Positions 58,984 through 64,000 of a DNA stretch of 64,000 nt are shown here, piece by piece. The DNA is from Lachnospiraceae bacterium. Its GTDB lineage: Bacteria; Bacillota; Clostridia; Lachnospirales; Lachnospiraceae. The stretch is from assembly GCA_910575035.1 (NCBI GenBank), contig CAJTDL010000006.1, positions 1 to 64,000 on the forward strand. The letters are read 5' to 3'. Each line of letters starts with the position of its first letter. Within the stretch, counting starts at the first letter, position 1. The position numbers and the translations under genes were made by a program. The notes beneath the pieces are model-generated. The model was not told the origin of the DNA. It searched no databases and worked only from the letters and a program-made list of their open reading frames with translations.

Positions 58984-59645
58984 TTGTATCCTACTCCCCA
59001 AACTGTTTCCACATACGGCTTTACGCCTGTAGCCGCCAGCTTCGCGCGGATCCTGCGGATATGTTCTGCCACTACAGAAGATTCTCCCTCGCTGTCATAC
59101 CCCCAGATTAGCTCATAGATACGGTCTTTGCTGAAAATCTGGCCTGGATGGCTGGACAGCAGTTCTATAATGTCAAACTCCTTTTTGGCAAGGGAGACTT
59201 CCTCACTGCCACAGAATAAACGCCTTTCTGTATAGTCAATCGACAGCTTATCGTCAAACCGAACCTTTGGCGTATCCCTCCTGCGGCGTTCCCGCCGGAG
59301 GTGTGCGGCAACCCTTGCACCAAGCTCGTCCAGGGAGAAGGGTTTTACAATGTAATCGTCCCCGCCCATCCCAAAGCCTTTGACCTTATCACTATCCTCT
59401 ATCCTGGCGGTCAAAAACAAAATCGGACAGCTAACAAAATCCCGTATCCGGGCGCAAACCTCCAGCCCGTCCACATCCGGCATATTGATATCCAGCAGAA
59501 TGATATCTGGCTGCTTTCCAGATTTTTCAATGGCTTCTGTCCCATTTGTTGCTGTCATTACATTATAGTCATTATACAGAAAAAAATCTGCAAGAGTGGA
59601 AACGATGTCTGCTTCATCATCTACAATTAAAACGGTATTTCTCAT
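58971..59645 (-). CDS. OmpR-family response regulator
   Basis: 224 residues. The receiver has acidic residues in VDDEAD, phospho-Asp in IILLDINMPDVDG and Lys in YIVKPFS. The C-terminal winged helix (about 130-222) has LAKKEFDIIELLSSHPGQIFSKDRIYELIWGYDSEGESSVVAEHIRRIRAKL. It is VanR/BceR-like in layout. It precedes the kinase and ABC genes, so the five genes likely form one regulated export unit. Confidence 0.92.
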   Translation of the reverse strand: MRNTVLIVDDEADIVSTLADFFLYNDYNVMTATNGTEAIEKSGKQPDIILLDINMPDVDGLEVCARIRDFVSCPILFLTARIEDSDKVKGFGMGGDDYIVKPFSLDELGARVAAHLRRERRRRDTPKVRFDDKLSIDYTERRLFCGSEEVSLAKKEFDIIELLSSHPGQIFSKDRIYELIWGYDSEGESSVVAEHIRRIRAKLAATGVKPYVETVWGVGYKWAK

Positions 59646-59764
59646 TCCACATGCCTCCTCTTCCTGGATTCCAGATTACGCCCTAATTTTCAATATTTTA
59701 TCTACTATTTCCAATACAGATTTCCCCCATATTTCAATAGCGGAAAGGAATCCTACATTTTCAC

Positions 59765-59809
59765 AAATACCGGAAAACAGTGTACATCTGCCACTATTTT
59801 CCGGTATTT
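59765..59809. terminator. Hairpin terminator downstream of gltD
   Basis: AAATACCGGAAAA (59765-59777) and TTTTCCGGTATTT (59797-59809) form a perfect 13-bp stem. It is placed after gltD and before the response-regulator promoter on the minus strand. The remainder of 59646-59874 shows no gene. Confidence 0.75.
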
Positions 59810-59874
59810 ATAGTTTCTGTTCCGTATTATTTAAGAGATAACAGTATGATGCCTTTTATCCTTCCTTTCTATCC

Positions 59875-61365
59875 TCATGCCCCCAGGTTCGTATACCCCA
59901 TCAGGCTCTCATCCACTGCCCGTGCAGCCTCCCGGCCTTCCCGGATGGCCCACACCACCAAAGACTGCCCTCTGTGCATATCCCCTGCTGCAAATATGCG
60001 CTTTATATTAGTCTCATACTGCCCTTTTTCCGTCTTTACGTTGGTTCTCTCATCCAAGCCAATGCCAAATGCATCCGCCACATATTTCTCTGTCCCCAAA
60101 AACCCTGCCGCAATCAGCACCAGATCTGCATCCATCTTCTGCTCAGATCCAGCTACCTCTTCCATCGCCATGCGCCCGGTCTTCTCGTCTTTTTTGCCTT
60201 CCAGCTTCACTGTGACCAGCCCGCAGAGCCTCCCGCTTTTATCCTTCAAAAATTCCTTCACCGTCGTCTGGTAAATCCGCGGGTCATTGCCAAACACCGC
60301 AATGGCTTCCTCCTGGCCGTAATCCGTCTTGCACACCTTTGGCCACTGGGGCCATGGATTGTCCTCAGCCCTTTCATCTGGCGCTTTCGGCATCATCTCC
60401 AGCTGTACCACAGAAGCTGCCCCATGGCGGATGGACGTCCCTACGCAGTCATTCCCTGTATCGCCGCCGCCAATGACCACCACTTTCTTGCCTTTGGCAG
60501 AAATATATCGGTTGTCCTTCAGTTCCGAATCCAGCAGGCTCTTAGTGGTAGACGCCAGAAAATCCACTGCAAAGTAAATCCCTTTGGCGTCCCTGCCAGG
60601 CGCTTTGATATCCCGTGGGTTCTTGGCACCGCAGGCCAGGATCACCCTGTCGTATTCCTTCAGCAATTTTGCCGCCTTCACATCTTTCCCCACGTTAGCG
60701 CCAGTGACAAACTCCACTCCTTCTTCCTTCATAATATTGACTTTTCGGTCAATCACATGCTTTTCCAGCTTCATATTGGGGATCCCGTACATCAAAAGCC
60801 CGCCGATGCGGTCATCCCTTTCAAAAACAGTCACTTGATGTCCCCGCTTGTTCAGCTGGTCTGCCGCTGCAAGCCCTGCAGGGCCGGAGCCAACCACAGC
60901 CACAGATTTCCCCGTGCGCACCTTTGGCGGCTTCGCCTTGGCAAAGCCCTGCTCATAAGCATTTTCAATGATCCCATGCTCATTTTCCTTTACAGAAACC
61001 GCATCCCCATAATGCCCGCAGGTGCAGGCCGCCTCGCAGAGAGCCGGGCATACCCGCGATGTAAATTCCGGGAAATTATTGGTCTTTGCCAAACGGTTAT
61101 AAGCCTGCTCCCAATTCCCTGTATAGACTAAATCATTCCATTCTGGCACCAGATTGTGCAGGGGACATCCGGATACCATCCCCATAATCTCCATGCCTGA
61201 CTGGCAGAAGGGCACGCCGCACGCCATGCAGCGCGCCCCCTGGCTTTGCTGCTCTTCTTTGCTTAAGGGGGTATGGAATTCATTGAAATTTTGAATCCGC
61301 TCTTTGGGTGGCGCCGCCTCTGCCGCCTGCCTGCTATAATCCATAAATCCTGTTGGTTTTCCCAT
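59875..61365 (-). CDS. gltD: Glutamate synthase small (beta) subunit GltD
   Basis: 496 residues. The N-terminal Fe-S region has CMACGVPFCQSG, GCPLHN and CPALCEAACTCG. FAD-binding VAVVGSGPAGLAAADQLNKRGHQVTVFERDDRIGG is at about residue 150 and the NADPH site is VVVIGGGDTGNDCVGTSIRHG. The C-terminal FAD motif is KRIFAAGDMHRGQSLVVWAI. It passes electrons from NADPH to GltB for glutamine plus 2-oxoglutarate conversion to glutamate. It lies 14 bp after gltB. Confidence 0.95.
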   Translation of the reverse strand: MGKPTGFMDYSRQAAEAAPPKERIQNFNEFHTPLSKEEQQSQGARCMACGVPFCQSGMEIMGMVSGCPLHNLVPEWNDLVYTGNWEQAYNRLAKTNNFPEFTSRVCPALCEAACTCGHYGDAVSVKENEHGIIENAYEQGFAKAKPPKVRTGKSVAVVGSGPAGLAAADQLNKRGHQVTVFERDDRIGGLLMYGIPNMKLEKHVIDRKVNIMKEEGVEFVTGANVGKDVKAAKLLKEYDRVILACGAKNPRDIKAPGRDAKGIYFAVDFLASTTKSLLDSELKDNRYISAKGKKVVVIGGGDTGNDCVGTSIRHGAASVVQLEMMPKAPDERAEDNPWPQWPKVCKTDYGQEEAIAVFGNDPRIYQTTVKEFLKDKSGRLCGLVTVKLEGKKDEKTGRMAMEEVAGSEQKMDADLVLIAAGFLGTEKYVADAFGIGLDERTNVKTEKGQYETNIKRIFAAGDMHRGQSLVVWAIREGREAARAVDESLMGYTNLGA

Positions 61366-61379
61366 TTTCGCTTCCCTCC

Positions 61380-64000
61380 TTAATGATTCATATTGGCATA
61401 GAACGCCTCAATCTGCGCCTGCTCGGAACTTAGGCCTTTTTCTTCCATCTGGACAATGGCCATCATCATGCGATGGTAGTCATAAGGCACAATCTTTTTA
61501 AACTTGGGCAAATATTCGCTGAAATGATCCAAAACCTCTTTCCCTTTCTGGGAATTCGTCAACGCCACATGCTCCTTGACCATGTCCTTTAATTCCATCA
61601 CGTCATATTTTGAGGTAATCTCCTCCGAGAAAACCATCTCTTTGTTGATCCTGGTATACAGGTCATTGTCCTCATCCAGCACATAAGCGATGCCGCCGCT
61701 CATGCCCGCCGCAAAATTTTTCCCAGTTTTCCCAAGGATCACAACCCGGCCGCCGGTCATATACTCACATCCATGGTCGCCCACGCCCTCTACCACTGCG
61801 CTGGCACCGGAATTGCGGACGCAGAACCGCTCTCCGGCCACGCCGTTGATGAAAGCCTTTCCGCTGGTAGCCCCATAAAGAGCCACATTTCCGATAATGA
61901 TATTCTCATCCTGCCGGTATTTCACTCCAGTAGGCGGGTAAACCACTAATTTTCCGCCTGACAGCCCCTTGCCAAAATAATCATTGCTGTCACCCACTAA
62001 CTCTAAGGTCAGCCCCTTGGGGATAAATGCACCAAAGCTCTGTCCGCCAGCCCCAGTACATTTTACCAGGAAGGTATCCTCCTCTAAGGTATCGTCAAAC
62101 CGCCTGGTAATCTCCGACCCAAAAATCGTGCCAAAAGAACGGTCCGTATTGCTGACTTCCAAGTCAATGCTCCGTTTCTGCTTATTTTCCAGGGCATATT
62201 TCAGCTGCCGCAGCAGCACCTTCTCGTCCTTCGTCTTCTCCAGCTCAAAATCATACACCTGCTTCGGGTCAAAGATCACCTTGGATTTGGGCCCGGCAAA
62301 CGGGTTATTCAGGATTTTAGATAAATCCAGCTCTTTTTCCCGCTCTGTCAGGTCTTCCCGCACCTTCAGCAGGTCGCTGCGCCCCACCAGCTCATCCATG
62401 GTACGGATGCCTAGCTTTGCCATATATTCCCTTAATTCCTCTGCAATAAACCGCATAAAGTTAACCACATATTCCGGCTTTCCTGCAAACCGCTTCCGCA
62501 GCTGGGGATTCTGGGTGGCTATCCCCGCCGGGCAGGTATCCAGGTTGCAGACACGCATCATCACGCAGCCCATGGTCACCAACGGCGCTGTGGCGAAGCC
62601 AAATTCCTCTGCCCCCAGCATAGCCGCAATGGCCACATCCCGCCCGGTCATCAGCTTACCATCTGTCTCAATCCGCACCTTATTGCGCAGCCCGTTTAAG
62701 ATCAAAGTCTGATGTGTTTCTGAAAGCCCCAGTTCCCAGGGCAGCCCTGCATTGTGGATGGAACTGCTGGGCGCCGCCCCGGTTCCTCCGTCATAACCGG
62801 AAACCAACACCACCTGTGCCCCTGCCTTGGCAACGCCTGCCGCAACGGTCCCGACCCCTGCTTCAGACACCAGCTTCACGGTGATCCTGGCATTTTTATT
62901 AGAATTTTTTAAATCGTAAATCAGCTGTTCCAAATCCTCAATGGAGTAAATATCATGATGGGGAGGCGGCGAGATTAGGGATACGCCTGGCGTAGACATC
63001 CTGGTCCTGGCGATCCAGGGATAAACCTTCTGCCCTGGCAAATGCCCCCCTTCCCCAGGCTTTGCCCCCTGAGCCATTTTAATCTGGATTTCCTTAGCGC
63101 TGACCAGATAACGGCTGGTCACCCCAAACCTTCCAGAGGCCACCTGCTTAATGGCTGAGCAGCGGTTCTTCCCATCCTTCCCAATCACCAGGCGTTCCGG
63201 GCTCTCCCCGCCCTCCCCGCTGTTGGATTTCCCATGCAGGCGGTTCATGGCTATGGCAAGGGTCTCATGGGCTTCCTGGGAAATGGATCCATAGGACATT
63301 GCCCCTGTCTTAAACCGGGTGACAATGGAATCCACGCTCTCCACTTCTTCGATAGGCACCGATTTCTTTGGGAACCGGAAATCCATCATGCCCCGGATAT
63401 TGGCATCCCTTTCCTGGGCGTCCGCCGCAGCCGTATACTGCTTAAACAGTTGGTAATCCCCCCGCTTTGTGGACTCCTGAAGCAAATGGATGGTCAGCGG
63501 ATTGTAGAGATGGCTGTCTGCGCCACTGCGCATCTTATGCCTCCCCCGGCTTTCCAAAGTCAGGTCTGTTTCCAGACCCAATGGGTCGTAGGCGCTGGAA
63601 TGGAGCGCGTCCACATCCTCCTCAATATCCTTCAAGGTAATGCCGCCAATCCGGCTCACCGTATTCGTAAAATATTTCCCAATCACATCAGAACTGATTC
63701 CGATAGCTTCAAAAATCTTCGCCCCTTGATAGGACTGGATCGTAGAAATGCCCATTTTAGCCGCAATTTTCACAATCCCATGGATAATCGCCTGGTTGTA
63801 ATCTGCAACAGCCGCATAATAATCCTTGTCCAGCATATGCTCATCAATCAGCTGCTTCACTGTATCCTGCGCCAGGTATGGATTGATGGCGCAAGCCCCA
63901 TATCCCAGCAATGTGGCAAAGTGATGCACCTCCCTGGGCTCCCCGGACTCCAGGATCACCGCCAGGGCCGTACGCTTTTTCGTCTTGATCAAATGCTGCT
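61380..64000 (-). CDS. gltB: Glutamate synthase large (alpha) subunit GltB, 3' part
   Basis: The gene is cut by the window edge; about 870 C-terminal residues are visible of a usual 1500. It includes the central domain (FATLLGYGACAINPYLA) and the FMN/synthase domain (SNSGEGGESPERL, GYDGGTGAAPSSSIHNAGLPWELGL). The 3Fe-4S cysteines are in MRVCNLDTCPAGIATQNP, and the C-terminal GXGXG beta-helix is GRVVILGKTGKNFAAGMSGG. The N-terminal glutaminase lies outside the window. It forms an operon with gltD. Confidence 0.95.
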   Translation of the reverse strand, partial: QHLIKTKKRTALAVILESGEPREVHHFATLLGYGACAINPYLAQDTVKQLIDEHMLDKDYYAAVADYNQAIIHGIVKIAAKMGISTIQSYQGAKIFEAIGISSDVIGKYFTNTVSRIGGITLKDIEEDVDALHSSAYDPLGLETDLTLESRGRHKMRSGADSHLYNPLTIHLLQESTKRGDYQLFKQYTAAADAQERDANIRGMMDFRFPKKSVPIEEVESVDSIVTRFKTGAMSYGSISQEAHETLAIAMNRLHGKSNSGEGGESPERLVIGKDGKNRCSAIKQVASGRFGVTSRYLVSAKEIQIKMAQGAKPGEGGHLPGQKVYPWIARTRMSTPGVSLISPPPHHDIYSIEDLEQLIYDLKNSNKNARITVKLVSEAGVGTVAAGVAKAGAQVVLVSGYDGGTGAAPSSSIHNAGLPWELGLSETHQTLILNGLRNKVRIETDGKLMTGRDVAIAAMLGAEEFGFATAPLVTMGCVMMRVCNLDTCPAGIATQNPQLRKRFAGKPEYVVNFMRFIAEELREYMAKLGIRTMDELVGRSDLLKVREDLTEREKELDLSKILNNPFAGPKSKVIFDPKQVYDFELEKTKDEKVLLRQLKYALENKQKRSIDLEVSNTDRSFGTIFGSEITRRFDDTLEEDTFLVKCTGAGGQSFGAFIPKGLTLELVGDSNDYFGKGLSGGKLVVYPPTGVKYRQDENIIIGNVALYGATSGKAFINGVAGERFCVRNSGASAVVEGVGDHGCEYMTGGRVVILGKTGKNFAAGMSGGIAYVLDEDNDLYTRINKEMVFSEEITSKYDVMELKDMVKEHVALTNSQKGKEVLDHFSEYLPKFKKIVPYDYHRMMMAIVQMEEKGLSSEQAQIEAFYANMNH

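Overview
The window looks like chromosomal DNA of a gut-type Clostridia, most likely Lachnospiraceae (inference from gene content, codon style and AAGGAGG-type ribosome binding sites). About three quarters of it (1 to 47428) is a head-to-tail stack of five integrative mobilizable elements (called A to E here). All lie in the same orientation and are accreted at the 3' end of guaA. The rest (47417 to 64000) is ordinary chromosome.

Every element junction carries the 8-bp core TCGAACTC, which is also the last coding bases of guaA (Glu-Phe-Glu). The junctions are near 5269, 13067, 22560, 39303 and 47420. Each element has a common backbone read right to left: an XRE repressor (divergent), a small excisionase-like protein, a tyrosine integrase, MobC, a RepA-type helicase, a repeat-rich candidate replication origin, a candidate oriT and a MobA/MobL relaxase. 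A, C and E have nearly identical int/xis/xre (type 1), B is type 2 and D is type 3. Types differ in integrase arm repeats, repressor operators and origin repeats.

The elements far from guaA are broken: A has an amber codon in int and an IS3-family insertion in mobA, B has a frameshift in mobA, and C has two nonsense codons in mobA. D and E, nearest guaA, have intact backbones. This fits sequential insertion next to guaA, with the oldest elements pushed outwards.

Cargo by element: A has a pyridoxamine-phosphate-oxidase-like protein. B has three GNAT acetyltransferases. C has an orphan HsdR-N-like nuclease, two unknown proteins and a pair of ribbon-helix-helix regulators with phased operators. 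D has a four-gene operon (STAS-like/GHKL ATPase, phosphoribosyltransferase-like, HD hydrolase plus phosphoribosyltransferase, ThyX), a yjdF gene with its riboswitch, an IS66 element, a Vat/CatB-type acetyltransferase behind a leader-peptide attenuator, and a MerR/TipAS-type regulator. E has three GNATs and a frameshifted methyltransferase. The D operon is the best candidate for an undescribed system.

Right of guaA, whose glutaminase domain is degenerate, lie four blocks. The first is an AraC-regulated PTS / alpha-glucosidase / HAD phosphatase operon. The second is an ABC transporter with two permeases. The third is an OmpR-type response regulator and histidine kinase adjacent to that transporter. 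The last is gltD with the 3' part of gltB, which runs off the window. No tRNA, rRNA or CRISPR array was seen.
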